Counted from the stretch's first letter, positions 17,133-27,562 are shown. The stretch is DNA of 64,000 bases from Paraburkholderia gardini (GCF_907164575.1 NZ_CAJQYY010000005.1:62001-126000); one strand, 5' to 3'. The notes: a model not told the origin generated them from the sequence alone. Program-made: numbers and translations.

Positions 17133-17957
17133 ATGCACGACATCACGTTCCCGTTACGCTGGCGCATCGCGCTGCTCGCACCGGCGCTCGCCGTCTTTAT
17201 CGCGTTCTGACTGTTCCCCGTCGTCGTGCTGCTGCAGGTCAGCGCCGACGGTCACGCGTTCGAAACGTATCGCATGCTGCTCGGCAATGGCCGCTATATG
17301 CGCAGCCTCGGCGCAACCGTCGTCCTGTCCGCCGCGGTCACGCTGACGACGCTCGTGCTGTCGGTGATCGCGGGTCTGCTGCTCGCCCGTCGCGAATTCA
17401 CGGGCAAGCGCGCGCTGCTCGCATTGCTGACGTTTCCGCTCGCGTTTCCCGGCGTGGTCGTCGGCTTCATGGTGATCATGCTCGCCGGGCGACAAGGTCT
17501 GATCGGTGCGCTCTCGCTGAAACTCACCGGCGACCGCTGGGTCTTCGCGTATTCGATGAGCGGGCTCTTTCTCGGCTACCTGTATTTCTCGATCCCCCGC
17601 GTGATCGTCACGGTAATGGCATCGGCCACGAAACTCGATGCGTCGCTCGAAGAAGCCGCGCGCTCGCTCGGTGCATCGCCGTGGCAGATCATGCGCGACG
17701 TCGTTCTGCCGGCGCTCTCACCAGGCTTGATCGCCGCAGGTGCGGTGTGCTTCGCGACCGCGATGGGCGCGTTCGGCACCGCGTTCACGCTCGCCACCGA
17801 CATCGACGTGCTACCGATGACCATCTACACCGAGTTCACGCTGAACGCGAACATGGTGACGGCCGCGGGCCTGTCGATCCTGCTCGGCGTCGTGACGTGG
17901 CTGGTACTGGCGCTCGCGCGAAGCGCAACCGGATCGGCAGTTGCCGCTACCGCGTAA
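17133..17957 (+). pseudogene. ABC transporter permease with in-frame TGA at codon 26
   Basis: From ATG 17133 the frame encodes the start of a first membrane segment (ALLAPALAVFIAF), meets TGA at 17208-17210, and then continues without interruption for 249 codons as a normal permease to 17957. The continuation includes several membrane helices and the cytoplasmic EAA loop (EEAARSLGASPWQIMRDVVLP). The TGA stands where a TGG (Trp) would be natural, a single-base change. Translation could restart at GTG 17226, giving 243 residues lacking the first helix. A sequencing error, a true nonsense mutation or a restart are all possible; the rest of the frame shows no decay. Confidence 0.75.
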
Positions 17958-17977
17958 TGCAGGAGGATCAGCGCATC

Positions 17978-18900
17978 ATGAGTTCGCTCGCACACAGCAG
18001 TGCATCGACGGCGCCTGCGGGACGCGCGTCCAGGTTTCCCTCTCTGCGTACGTGGCTCGCGCTCGGGCAATGGTGCGTTACGCTCCTGCTGTGCGCGTTC
18101 CTGATTCTTCCCGTCGTGATGTCGATCGTCGCGGGATTGACGGTCAACTATTTTCAGGGCGTCGCGAGCGGACTGACGTTGCGCTGGCTCGTCGAAGTGT
18201 GGACGCAGTATCACGCGTCGGTGTTTCTTTCGCTCGAAGTCGCGGCGGCCACGCTCGTCATCACGCTGCTGACCGGCGTTCCGGCGGGTTACGCCCTCGC
18301 GCGCAGCAAGACGCGTCTGTCACGTGTCATCGAGGAACTGCTGGTACTGCCCGTCGCGCTGCCGGGGCTCGCTTCCGCGCTCGCGCTTCTCGTCGTATAC
18401 GGCGGATGGACGATGTTTCGCATGAGCGTTGCGTTTATCGTCGCCGGTCATGTGGTGTTCACGTTGCCGTTCATGGTGCGCGCCGTCTCCGCCGTCTGCG
18501 CGGGGTCCGATCTGCGTACGCTTGAAGAAGGCGCGGCAAGTCTCGGCGCGAGGTTTTTTCAGCGCTTCGTCACGATCGTCCTGCCGAACGCGAAACCCGG
18601 CATCGTCGCGGGCGCGCTTGCCGTGCTCACGCTGTCGATCGGCGAATTCAACCTCACGTGGATGCTGCATACACCCGATACCAGGACGCTCCCGGTCGGG
18701 CTCGCCGACACGTATGCATCGTTACGTATCGAAATCGGCAGCGCGTACACGATCCTCTTCTTCCTGATGACGATGCCGCTGCTGATCGTCATGCAATGGC
18801 TCGGCGTCGATGCCACCGGGCAGCGGCGCGGCGCTTCGAAACATCGCGCGCGTGCCCCGCTCTCTTCGCCCGATACCCCGAACCATCCGGACGTTACGCC

Positions 18901-18904
<4 letters not shown>
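17978..18904 (+). CDS. ABC transporter permease (second membrane subunit)
   Basis: 308 residues from ATG 17978, with AGGAGG ending 11 bases upstream; an ATG overlapping the preceding stop at 17957 is an alternative. About six membrane helices are apparent, and the EAA loop reads LEEGAASLGARFFQRFVTIVLP near residue 190-210. It pairs with the interrupted permease to form the channel of the importer. The last 25 residues are a hydrophilic tail. The TGA overlaps the ATPase ATG by four bases, indicating coupled translation. Confidence 0.9.
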
Positions 18905-19950
<1,046 letters not shown>

Positions 19951-20000
19951 TAATGCAATACTGTTCAAACGTCTGACTACGTACGTAAGGACCTTTCTTC

Positions 20001-20828
20001 ATGCTTATCGCCCAGATCAGCGACCTGCACATCAAGACCCCCGGCGCGCTCGCCTACCGGCGCGTCGATACCGCCGCCGCACTTCAGCGTTGCATCGTAC
20101 GGCTCAACGCGCTGGTACCGCGACCCGACGTGGTGCTGATGACGGGCGATCTCGTCGACCAGGGCACGGTCGAACAATATCGTCATCTGAAGTCGCTGCT
20201 CGCCGCGCTCGAGATTCCGTATTACCTGCTGCTCGGCAATCATGACGGGCGCGCTGAAATTCGCGAGGTGTTTCCCGAGCGCGCGGAACTGTTCGAAGGC
20301 GGCGAGTTCGTGCACTACGCCGCCGACATCGGCCCGATCCGCTTCATCGCGCTCGATTCGCTGCAGCCTGGCCAGAGCGCGGGCCAGCTGTGCGACGCGC
20401 GTCTCGCGTGGCTCGTCACGCAACTCGACGTCGCGCGCAATCGGCCCGTGATCGTCGCGCTGCATCATCCGCCGTTCGAATGCGGCATCGGTCATATGGA
20501 CCGCGCGCGGCTCGATCCGCCCGCCGCCGTGCGTCTCGCAGCGCTCATCGCGCAGCATCCGAACGTCGAGCGCGTGATCTGCGGCCACGTGCACCGGCCG
20601 ATGTTCGTGCGCTTCGGCGGCACGATTGCGTCAGCTGTGCCCGCGCCCGCCCATCAGGTCGCGCTCGATCTGCGCGACGATGCGCCGTCCGCCTTCGTGC
20701 TGGAACCGCCCGCGTTCGCGTTGCACCGCTACGAGCCTGCCACCGGCATCGTCACGCATCACGCGTATGTCGACGCCGCCGACGGCCCGTATCCGTTCCA
20801 TGAGCCGGCTGGCGCGTTGATCGACTGA
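20001..20828 (+). CDS. Metallophosphodiesterase, GpdQ-like
   Basis: 275 residues, ATG with AAGGA 9 bases upstream. The calcineurin-like metal motifs are complete and fall at the same positions as in the GpdQ glycerophosphodiesterase: Asp8 and His10 (SDLH), Asp50 (GDLVD), Asn80-His81 (GNHD), a His in ALHHPPF and two in CGHVH. It is cytoplasmic, with no signal peptide. GpdQ cleaves phosphodiesters such as glycerophosphoethanolamine and some phosphonate monoesters. Its place at the end of the ABC set suggests it hydrolyses the imported diester. cAMP phosphodiesterase (CpdA) is a less likely alternative. Confidence 0.88.
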   Translation: MLIAQISDLHIKTPGALAYRRVDTAAALQRCIVRLNALVPRPDVVLMTGDLVDQGTVEQYRHLKSLLAALEIPYYLLLGNHDGRAEIREVFPERAELFEGGEFVHYAADIGPIRFIALDSLQPGQSAGQLCDARLAWLVTQLDVARNRPVIVALHHPPFECGIGHMDRARLDPPAAVRLAALIAQHPNVERVICGHVHRPMFVRFGGTIASAVPAPAHQVALDLRDDAPSAFVLEPPAFALHRYEPATGIVTHHAYVDAADGPYPFHEPAGALID

Positions 20829-21024
20829 GCGCGTCCGCGGCAAGAGCGTACAAAGGCAAAACGACGCGAAGGCGCAAGGGCACAAAGCCATGCCCAGCAG
20901 GGTCGCGCGCGCTCCGGTATGATCGGCACGCTCAAGGTGCCGCCGATGCGCGGCACCGCCTCTCCGGCTGGGCAGCTGATTGACTGGCCGGTTGAGCCCA
21001 TCCCGTTCGCCTTTGCGTATTTCC

Positions 21025-22230
21025 ATGTCCACATCCGGTTCGAGTGCTACCGATCCTTCCCCTGCTTCGCTGCGCGGCCTGTTGTTGCTGCTCGCGACGA
21101 TCGCCGGGGTCGGCGCCGCCAACATCTATTACAACCAGCCGCTGCTCGACGATTTCCGTCAGTCGTTTCCGCACAGCGCGTCGTGGATCGGCGCTGTACC
21201 GGCGGTCACGCAGCTTGGCTACGCGCTCGGCATGCTGCTGCTCGCGCCGCTTGGGGACCGCTTCGACCGGCGCTTCCTGATCCTGCTGCAGACGGCCGGC
21301 ATGTGCGTCTCGCTGCTCGTCGCGGGCATCGCCCCCAGCCTTACGGTCCTGATTGTCGCGAGCCTCGCGATCGGCGTACTGGCGACGATCGCGCAGCAGG
21401 CCGTGCCGTTCGCGGCCGAACTGGCACCGCCCTCGGCTCGCGGACACGCCGTCGGCATGGTGATGAGCGGCCTCCTGCTCGGCATCCTGCTCGCCCGGAC
21501 CGCCGCGGGTTTTGTCGCGGAGTATTTCGGCTGGCGTGCGGTGTTCTTTGCCTCGGTCGTCGCGTTGCTTGGCCTCTCGGTTGTCATCGTGATGCGCCTG
21601 CCGCACAGCAAGCCGACGTCGACGCTCAGCTACGGCAAACTGCTCGCCTCGATGTGGCATCTGAGCGTGGAGCACCGCGGGCTGCGCGAGGCATCGCTCA
21701 CGGGCGCCGCGCTGTTCGCCGCGTTCAGTATCTTCTGGTCGGTGCTGTCGCTGCTGCTTGCCGGGCCGCCGTTTCATCTGGGGCCGCAGGCGGCTGGCCT
21801 CTTCGGCATCGTGGGCGCCGCGGGCGCGCTGGCCGCGCCGCTTGCCGGCAAGTTCTCCGACCGGCGCGGGCCGCGCTCGATCATCACACTCGCGATCGGG
21901 CTCGTCGCCGTGTCGTTTGTGATTTTCGGCGTATCGGGCGCGAGCATTGCCGGGCTGGTCGTCGGTGTGATCGTGCTCGATATCGGCGTGCAGGCCGCGC
22001 AGATTTCCAACCAGTCGCGCATCTACGCACTCAAGCCCGAAGCGCGCAGCCGCGTGAATACGGTCTACATGGTGTGCTATTTCATCGGCGGTGCGGCAGG
22101 ATCGGCAATCGGCGCGCTCGCGTGGCAGGCGGCTGGCTGGATCGGTGTGTCGGTTGCCGGTTTTCTGTGCGCCGCGCTCGCGGCATGGAATCATCTGCGC
22201 GGTGGTCCGGCAGCGGTCCGCGCGACCTGA
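21025..22230 (+). CDS. MFS transporter
   Basis: 401 residues from ATG 21025, chosen because it lies just before the first helix; no good ribosome site is visible, and an in-frame start at 20980 is possible. Twelve hydrophobic segments are apparent. The opening ANIYYNQPLLDDF and the loop LGDRFDRRFLI after helix 2 are typical of a proteobacterial drug/sugar-efflux MFS subgroup (YnfM-like). The substrate is unknown. It is not clearly in an operon with the upstream phosphodiesterase; about 200 bases lie between them. Confidence 0.88.
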   Translation: MSTSGSSATDPSPASLRGLLLLLATIAGVGAANIYYNQPLLDDFRQSFPHSASWIGAVPAVTQLGYALGMLLLAPLGDRFDRRFLILLQTAGMCVSLLVAGIAPSLTVLIVASLAIGVLATIAQQAVPFAAELAPPSARGHAVGMVMSGLLLGILLARTAAGFVAEYFGWRAVFFASVVALLGLSVVIVMRLPHSKPTSTLSYGKLLASMWHLSVEHRGLREASLTGAALFAAFSIFWSVLSLLLAGPPFHLGPQAAGLFGIVGAAGALAAPLAGKFSDRRGPRSIITLAIGLVAVSFVIFGVSGASIAGLVVGVIVLDIGVQAAQISNQSRIYALKPEARSRVNTVYMVCYFIGGAAGSAIGALAWQAAGWIGVSVAGFLCAALAAWNHLRGGPAAVRAT

Positions 22231-22285
22231 ACGCGTCGCGCATTCATCTGAACCATCTGGGACCGGTCGCGTGGTCCGTCGACAA

Positions 22286-22735
22286 TCAGACGGGCCGGCT
22301 GCCGCGCGAGCGCGCGTAGTCGTGCAACGCGTCGATCACGCGATCGAATTCGAACGATTTGTCGTAGAAGTGGCGGACGCCATACTGCTCGCAGCGCGCG
22401 CGGTACGCCGGCAAGGCGTGATTCGTGAGTACCGCCGCAAAAGTCGTGTCGATCAGTCCGTCGCGCTGAAGATAAGCCAGTACCGGCACGCCTGAACCGT
22501 GCTTGAGCTGCAGATCGACGATCACGGCGTCGAACCGCTCGCCGTCGAGCAGCGCGATGGCGTCGTCGGCAGTATCGGCCCAGGCGGCCACCTGGAGCGT
22601 GCCGGAAGCATCGATCGCTTCCACCAGACTGCGCCGGATCAGCGGCGAATCCTCGATCAGCAGCACGCGTAACGGCGCGCTGCGGGTTTCGTCGGAAAGC
22701 GTTTCAGGTTCGCGGCTCATGGGATGGTTTGCCAT
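22286..22735 (-). CDS. Stand-alone response-regulator receiver protein
   Basis: 149 residues: a hydrophilic leader of about 20 residues, then one receiver domain (LRVLLIEDSPLIRR) with the phosphoacceptor Asp74 in VIVDLQLKHG and the conserved Lys in FYDKS. No output domain follows. It starts 7 bases after the LuxR-type regulator stop on the same strand, so the two are cotranscribed. Single-domain receivers usually act as phosphate sinks or relay partners; here it may share the NarX-like kinase encoded at 24782-26224. Confidence 0.88.
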   Translation of the reverse strand: MANHPMSREPETLSDETRSAPLRVLLIEDSPLIRRSLVEAIDASGTLQVAAWADTADDAIALLDGERFDAVIVDLQLKHGSGVPVLAYLQRDGLIDTTFAAVLTNHALPAYRARCEQYGVRHFYDKSFEFDRVIDALHDYARSRGSRPV

Positions 22736-22742
22736 TGCATGC

Positions 22743-23375
22743 CTACTCGATCAGGCCGCTCTTGATCGCGTAGTACGTCAGGTCCGCGTTGTTCGTGAGA
22801 TTCATTTTCTCCAGCACGCGCGCGCGATAGGTGCTCACTGTCTTCACGGAGAGATGCAGTTCCTCGGCGATATCGGTGGGAATCTGTCCGGCGGCAAGCT
22901 TGCGGAAGATCTGGAATTCGCGCTCCGATAACTGCTCGTGCGGCTGGCCCGCGGCCGGTTTGTCGAGATTGTTCGCAAGCGTATCGGCTATCGTCTCCGA
23001 CAGATAACGGTGTCCACGCGCCACCGCGCGGATCGCCCGCACGATCTCGTCGGGCTCGCAGTCCTTGTTCAGATAGCCGTTGGCACCCGCGCGCAGCAGA
23101 TTGATCGCATACTGGCTCTCGGGATAGCCGGACAGAATCAGCACGCCCTGCTCGGGGCGCACCTGCTTGATGACGCGCAGCGTATCGATGCCGTTCTTGT
23201 CGGGCATCGCGATATCGAGCAGCACAACGTCGAACGCCTGCTCACGCACGTGACTGATCGCTTCGTCGCCGGTCGAGGCTTCCGCCGCGACGCACATGTC
23301 CGGCTCATCGGCGACGAACTGTCTGAACCCGCCTCGTACGATGGCGTGATCGTCCGCTATCAAGACTCGAATCAT
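22743..23375 (-). CDS. NarL/FixJ-family response regulator
   Basis: 210 residues from ATG 23375 (the longer frame to 23474 has no regulator sequence). The receiver starts MIRVLIADDHAIVRGG, with Asp54 in VVLLDIAMPDKNG and a Lys in GYLNKD. The C-terminal LuxR helix-turn-helix reads LSEREFQIFRKLAAGQ, then LHLSVKTVSTYRARVLEKM. It resembles UvrY/RcsB-type regulators of Burkholderia. The likely cognate kinase, of the HisKA_3 class that pairs with this regulator class, lies divergently 1.4 kb away. Confidence 0.92.
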   Translation of the reverse strand: MIRVLIADDHAIVRGGFRQFVADEPDMCVAAEASTGDEAISHVREQAFDVVLLDIAMPDKNGIDTLRVIKQVRPEQGVLILSGYPESQYAINLLRAGANGYLNKDCEPDEIVRAIRAVARGHRYLSETIADTLANNLDKPAAGQPHEQLSEREFQIFRKLAAGQIPTDIAEELHLSVKTVSTYRARVLEKMNLTNNADLTYYAIKSGLIE

Positions 23376-23506
23376 CGGTTCCCATCCATGCCGTGGCGAT
23401 CCATCCAGAGCACCTATTGTAGTGGTGTCCCGGCGCATGCAAGCCGGGACCGCTTCCGTGCCACGCAACCGCACCGCGGCGTTTGCCGTTTCATCCGCCG
23501 GCTCAC

Positions 23507-24070
23507 CTACTTGCGGCCTTCGAGCAGATCCGCCATATCGTCGGCATGCTCTTCTTCGACAGCAAGGATTTCCTCGAAGATACGGCGCGTCGTGACGTCC
23601 TTGTCGCCGATATAGTTAATGATCTCGCGATACGAATCGATGGCGATGCGCTCGGCGATCAGGTTCTCGCGGATCATGTCGGTCAGATCCTTGCCTTCCT
23701 TGTATTCCGAATGCGCGCGCGAAGCGAGGCCGTCGGGCGCGAAGTCCGGTTCGCCGCCCAGTTGCACGATGCGTGCGGCGAGCGTGTCGGCGTGACCTTG
23801 CTCTTCATTGGCGTGCTCGAGAAACTCCGTGGCGACGCCTTCCGAATTGATCCCTTTGGCCATGAAGTAATGGCGCTTGTAACGCAGCACGCAGATGATT
23901 TCCGTCGCGAGCGAATCGTTCAGCAGCTTGAGCACTGTCTCACGATCCGCGGCATAGCTTTGTGTGACCGATCCTTCGGACATGTGCTGGCGCGCCTGCT
24001 CGCGGATCTTCTTCACATCCATCACAAAAGAGCCTTTCGCCGTGCTTTGCCCGCTAGAGGTTTTCGACAT
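23507..24070 (-). CDS. Ferritin-like/bacterioferritin-type protein
   Basis: 187 residues with AAGGAG 7 bases before the ATG. The four-helix ferritin-like pattern is visible: LNDSLATEIICVLRYKRHYF (helix A), ATEFLEHANEEQGHAD (helix B with EExxH), then MIRENLIAERIAIDSYREII (helix C) and FEEILAVEEEHADDM (helix D with ExxH). These supply the diiron ligands. Family members store iron or protect DNA under oxidative stress. The surrounding small membrane proteins and two-component genes suggest a stress-response neighbourhood. Confidence 0.88.
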   Translation of the reverse strand: MSKTSSGQSTAKGSFVMDVKKIREQARQHMSEGSVTQSYAADRETVLKLLNDSLATEIICVLRYKRHYFMAKGINSEGVATEFLEHANEEQGHADTLAARIVQLGGEPDFAPDGLASRAHSEYKEGKDLTDMIRENLIAERIAIDSYREIINYIGDKDVTTRRIFEEILAVEEEHADDMADLLEGRK

Positions 24071-24155
24071 TTAGCAACTCCTTGTATTGATCCGTGGGGG
24101 GACTGCGCGCATGCTGCGAAAGCGGCCACGCGCTTGATAGTGGCGAATGTTCTGG

Positions 24156-24317
24156 CTAGGTTCGAAACACGCCGAGCAGCAGTGTGACGACGAAGACGAC
24201 CAGAAAAATATAGAACAGAATCTTCGCGATTTCCGCCGCGCCCGCCGCGATGCCGGTAAAACCGAACACGGCGGCGATGATCGCTATGACGAAAAATATG
24301 AGCGCATAGTGAAGCAT
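24156..24317 (-). CDS. DUF1328 small membrane protein (first copy)
   Basis: 53 residues from ATG 24317, preceded by GGGAG. The sequence is two membrane helices with the diagnostic central block [15 protein letters not shown], which identifies the DUF1328 (YtjA) family. The function is unknown; homologues are small inner-membrane proteins often linked to stress. A second, diverged copy lies at 24387-24563 on the same strand, so this is a tandem duplication. Confidence 0.9.
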   Translation of the reverse strand: MLHYALIFFVIAIIAAVFGFTGIAAGAAEIAKILFYIFLVVFVVTLLLGVFRT

Positions 24318-24386
24318 GGCGTTTCTCCCTGTGACTGCTGGTTCTGGTTAAAGCATTGAATGGAACGGGCTCCAGAACGCGTTTCG

Positions 24387-24563
24387 CTAGTCGACGATTT
24401 TTTTCGTGATGACGAAGCCGATTACAAGAAACACCACGCACAGGATCAGGAACAGCACGAACAGGAATTTGGCGATTCCCGCTGCGCCTGCTGCAATGCC
24501 GGTGAATCCACAGAGGCCGGCGACGACCGCGATGACGGCGAAAATCAGCGCCCATTTGAGCAT
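24387..24563 (-). CDS. DUF1328 small membrane protein (second copy)
   Basis: 58 residues from ATG 24563, with GGAGG 8 bases upstream; the longer frame to 24635 is not needed. Two hydrophobic helices enclose [16 protein letters not shown], the same family block as the neighbour. The copies share the central motif but differ in the flanking helices, so the duplication is old. The C-terminus ends in a short positively charged tail (TKKIVD). Confidence 0.9.
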   Translation of the reverse strand: MLKWALIFAVIAVVAGLCGFTGIAAGAAGIAKFLFVLFLILCVVFLVIGFVITKKIVD

Positions 24564-24781
24564 GATCGTTTCCTCCTGTATGCGTAAAAGACCGGGACTG
24601 ATTCTCATGGTAAAGATGCACGTCGACGTTGACACTCCGGCTCACGCCGTTTTTCGTGTGAGAATCCGCTTACACGCCATGACGGAAGCTTTACTCGCGC
24701 TCATGCGCCGTCTGCGTTGACCGGAGCACGCGGCAGAAGGCATGACAGACGCTACACTGGTGCTTCAATTCAGGAGCGACC

Positions 24782-26224
24782 TTGAATACAGCGACACGAC
24801 TCAACGACTGGATGCGCGATCGCAGCTGGACGATTGCGATGACTGTAGCGATCGTCATCACGGTCGGGGGTCTTGTGATTCTCGAAACGGGACGCCAGCG
24901 CATCGCTGACGAATACGAAACCGCACTCGAAGCGAAAGATGCAACGGTGCAACTGGGCACGCTCGCCGCACAGCTTGCGCAGCTCACCGCCGACGAAAGC
25001 ACATTCCTTCTGACGAAACAGCAGCTATGGGCAAGCGGCTATTGCACGACCGCAGGGAAGATTCGTCAGACCTCGCAGCAACTCGACGCCTACTTCCGTC
25101 ATCGGGCCGACAGCGCGGAAGAGACAAGCTTCCGCCAGATCGCGCGGCTGATCGAGGCGCGCACGGGCGCCGGTCGCGACGCGCTGCAACATGCCGGGCC
25201 CGACGCCGGTCTGGCGACCTGTCCGGCCACGACAGAGGCACGTCCCGTCGATACCGCGCTGATCGACAGCACGCTCGCGCTGCTGCGCGACAACGAAGAG
25301 CGCCGTGCCCAGCACGCCCTCGATGCGAGCCGCGGCGACCAGCGCATCTCGACGTTCATTGCGGGCGGGCTGTCGACGCTGAACATCGTCCTGTTCATTC
25401 TGCTGTTCCGTAACCTCGGCATCCAGTTCGAGCGACAGGCGCGCGTGCAGCGCCAGCTGATCACGCAACAGGAAGAGCTCGACCAGCTTGTCACCGAGCG
25501 CACACGCCAGCTCGAAGCGCTCGGCTGGCATCTGCAGGCCGTCAGCGAAAACGAGAAAACGCAGCTTGCGCGCGAACTGCACGACGAACTCGGCGCGATT
25601 CTCACGGCGAGCAAGATGGATGTCGCATGGGCGAACCGCAAGCTGAAGGACAACGAGCCCGCGATTTCCGAAAAGCTCGCGCGCGCGCTGGCCAATCTGG
25701 ATCAGGGTATTGCGCTGAAGCGGCGCATCATCGAGGACATGCGGCCCACCGTGCTCGCCAATTTCGGGCTCGTCACCGCGCTTCGCACGCTCGGCGACGA
25801 AGCGGCCCAACGCAATGGCTGGGTGCTCGACCAGCGCCTTCCCGAAGACGACATCAAGCTCGACGAGCAGACGGAAATCGCCCTCTTTCGCGTCGCCCAG
25901 GAATCGCTGACGAACGCCGCGAAGTATGCGAACGCGTCGCGCGTGTCGATCGGCCTGACGGTTCACGCAGACCAGGTCGCGCTCGATATCGCGGACAACG
26001 GCATCGGCATCACACCGGCCGATCTCAGGCGCACGCACACTCACGGGCTGCTCGGCATGCGCCAGCGGGTCGCCGCGCGCGGCGGTCACTTCGACATCCG
26101 GCGCGGCGTTGCCGGCGGCACGGACATTCGCGTCACAATGCCGACGGCCAGCACGATCGCGCCGTCCGACGGGGCGCCCCCGACCTCCGCGCCGCCGGTC
26201 ACGACACCCGGTGTGCGCACGTAG
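24782..26224 (+). CDS. Sensor histidine kinase, HisKA_3 (NarX/DesK-like)
   Basis: 480 residues. The start is a TTG at 24782, supported by AGGAG 5 bases upstream and by the absence of a better codon. Membrane segments lie near residues 17-35 and 191-210, with a helical periplasmic CHASE3-like region between. A coiled coil leads to the phosphoacceptor His267 in LARELHDELG, and the ATP-binding domain has ESLTNAAKYANAS (N box), DNGIGI (G1) and HGLLGMRQRV (G2). The C-terminal 25 residues are Pro/Thr-rich. It likely phosphorylates the NarL-type regulator at 22743-23375. Confidence 0.9.
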   Translation: MNTATRLNDWMRDRSWTIAMTVAIVITVGGLVILETGRQRIADEYETALEAKDATVQLGTLAAQLAQLTADESTFLLTKQQLWASGYCTTAGKIRQTSQQLDAYFRHRADSAEETSFRQIARLIEARTGAGRDALQHAGPDAGLATCPATTEARPVDTALIDSTLALLRDNEERRAQHALDASRGDQRISTFIAGGLSTLNIVLFILLFRNLGIQFERQARVQRQLITQQEELDQLVTERTRQLEALGWHLQAVSENEKTQLARELHDELGAILTASKMDVAWANRKLKDNEPAISEKLARALANLDQGIALKRRIIEDMRPTVLANFGLVTALRTLGDEAAQRNGWVLDQRLPEDDIKLDEQTEIALFRVAQESLTNAAKYANASRVSIGLTVHADQVALDIADNGIGITPADLRRTHTHGLLGMRQRVAARGGHFDIRRGVAGGTDIRVTMPTASTIAPSDGAPPTSAPPVTTPGVRT

Positions 26225-26416
26225 GACTGCACCGACGCAAACACCGGAGTGTGCCTACAGGAAAATCGCCGCCGCACCGACAGCGCCTGCCTGCCCCCTT
26301 TTTTAACATACAATCAGACCCGATCGGCCTGCTTCATCGCCCGGTCGGACGATAGATAGCACGCGTCGAGCCACACGGCGCGTTTGCCAATGCCACACTT
26401 CATAAGGGGAACACTC

Positions 26417-26554
26417 ATGACTCGACTGATCGCTTTGCTTCTGCTCGCAGGGTCCGCGATGCTGGTCACCGGCTGCAATACCGTTGCGGGCGCGGGCCAG
26501 GATATCTCCAAAGGCGGCAACGCCATTTCGAACTCGGCGGAAAAGGCCAAGTAA
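26417..26554 (+). CDS. Entericidin-family lipoprotein
   Basis: 45 residues. A signal peptide (LIALLLLAGSAMLVTGC) ends in a lipobox with Cys19, followed by a short Gly/Ala/Lys helix containing ISKGGNAISNSAEKAK, the entericidin A/B signature. Family members are small cell-envelope lipoproteins, described as a stationary-phase toxin/antidote pair in E. coli; only one is present here. A strong terminator follows. Confidence 0.9.
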   Translation: MTRLIALLLLAGSAMLVTGCNTVAGAGQDISKGGNAISNSAEKAK

Positions 26555-26613
26555 ATCCGCTGTCCGCGCACGCCTTCAGGTGCGCGCCCTGACTTTGGCC
26601 TCCGAGGGCTGCC

Positions 26614-26646
26614 TGCCCGTCGCGCCGAACGCGACGGGCATTTTTT
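26614..26646 (+). terminator. Rho-independent terminator after entericidin gene
   Basis: TGCCCGTCGCG (26614-26624) and CGCGACGGGCA (26630-26640) form a perfect 11-base stem with a CCGAA loop, followed by six T. Confidence 0.9.
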
Positions 26647-26685
26647 GTTGTTTGTGCATCCGGTTCGCGGATGCGCATGTATCAA

Positions 26686-26719
26686 GACAAAACGGCGATC
26701 CACGCTCGTGGATCGCCGT
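26686..26719 (-). terminator. Rho-independent terminator for the DUF4397 gene
   Basis: On the minus strand ACGGCGATCCA pairs with TGGATCGCCGT (11 bases, 6-base loop) and runs into TTTGTCTT. It lies 58 bases past the DUF4397 stop. Confidence 0.8.
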
Positions 26720-26776
26720 CGTGCCCCCCCCCGCCATGTCGCCTGCGTTATTCCAGCGCGAGCCGTTTCACCGGCA

Positions 26777-27562
26777 TCAGAGCCCGGTGAGGGTATCGTT
26801 CAGTTCGATCGCGGGCGTGGTCGTATTGCCGCCTTGCGCGACGAGCATATGCAACTGGTTCGGAATCGCCTGGCTCAGCGCGCCCGCGGTCGGCACCGAA
26901 GTGATCAGCCAGTCCGCGTTATTGCCGAGCGTGAACGAGCCCGACTGGTAGATCTTCGTCTTGCTGCCCGCCGTCGTCGCGATCAGCACGTACGTGCCGC
27001 CGTTCACATAGATCGAATCCTGGCCGCTTGCAGGCACCGCATTCTTGAACGAAAGGCCTGACATCGTCGGGCTCACGGTTGTGATGTCGGTGCCCGGCGC
27101 AACGAGATACAGGTCGATGTTCTGGGCGTTCACCGATGCATTGAAGCCACGCACGCGGGCGCTATTGGACAGCAGCCCCTTGTCGAACGGATCGTCGATC
27201 AGGCCGATATCCGGTGTCGGCAGCCCGGGGACCGCGAGCACCGTGTATTCATGACCTTTCGCGACATCAGGAAACGAGCCGCTTGCAAGCGGTGTCGTCG
27301 TGCCCGTCGCGGCATAAGCCACCGAGGTCTGTCCGGTGTTGATGTTCGCGAAGTTCGTCACTCCCTTGTAGTCGATTTTGGTTTGCAGCGCTGCGCCGTT
27401 CACGAGAAAGTCGACAGTCGGGCCGCTCGGGATTGCATGAACGAAGTGAATAACCGGGTTCGTCAACCCGAGCTCCTTGCCGACGTCGTTGGTGCCGCCA
27501 CCGCACGCCGACAGGATCGATGCCGCGCCAGCCAGCGCCGCCATGGTTCGGATAAGCTTCAT
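26777..27562 (-). CDS. DUF4397 lipoprotein
   Basis: 261 residues from ATG 27562, with AGAGG 8 bases upstream (a GTG three codons earlier is possible). A signal peptide ends in the lipobox LSAC (Cys20), followed by a Gly-rich linker. Two tandem beta-rich repeats follow, as expected for DUF4397: VIHFVHAIPSGPTVDFLVNG opens the first, and VRGFNASVNAQNIDLYLV the second. The function is unknown; related proteins are surface or periplasmic lipoproteins. It is monocistronic, with its own terminator. Confidence 0.85.
   Translation of the reverse strand: MKLIRTMAALAGAASILSACGGGTNDVGKELGLTNPVIHFVHAIPSGPTVDFLVNGAALQTKIDYKGVTNFANINTGQTSVAYAATGTTTPLASGSFPDVAKGHEYTVLAVPGLPTPDIGLIDDPFDKGLLSNSARVRGFNASVNAQNIDLYLVAPGTDITTVSPTMSGLSFKNAVPASGQDSIYVNGGTYVLIATTAGSKTKIYQSGSFTLGNNADWLITSVPTAGALSQAIPNQLHMLVAQGGNTTTPAIELNDTLTGL

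Noticed and set aside
17208..17210. Selenocysteine recoding of the TGA in the permease
   Set aside because: Position is in a membrane helix where Trp fits, permeases of this family are not selenoproteins, and no SECIS-like hairpin was seen directly after the codon.
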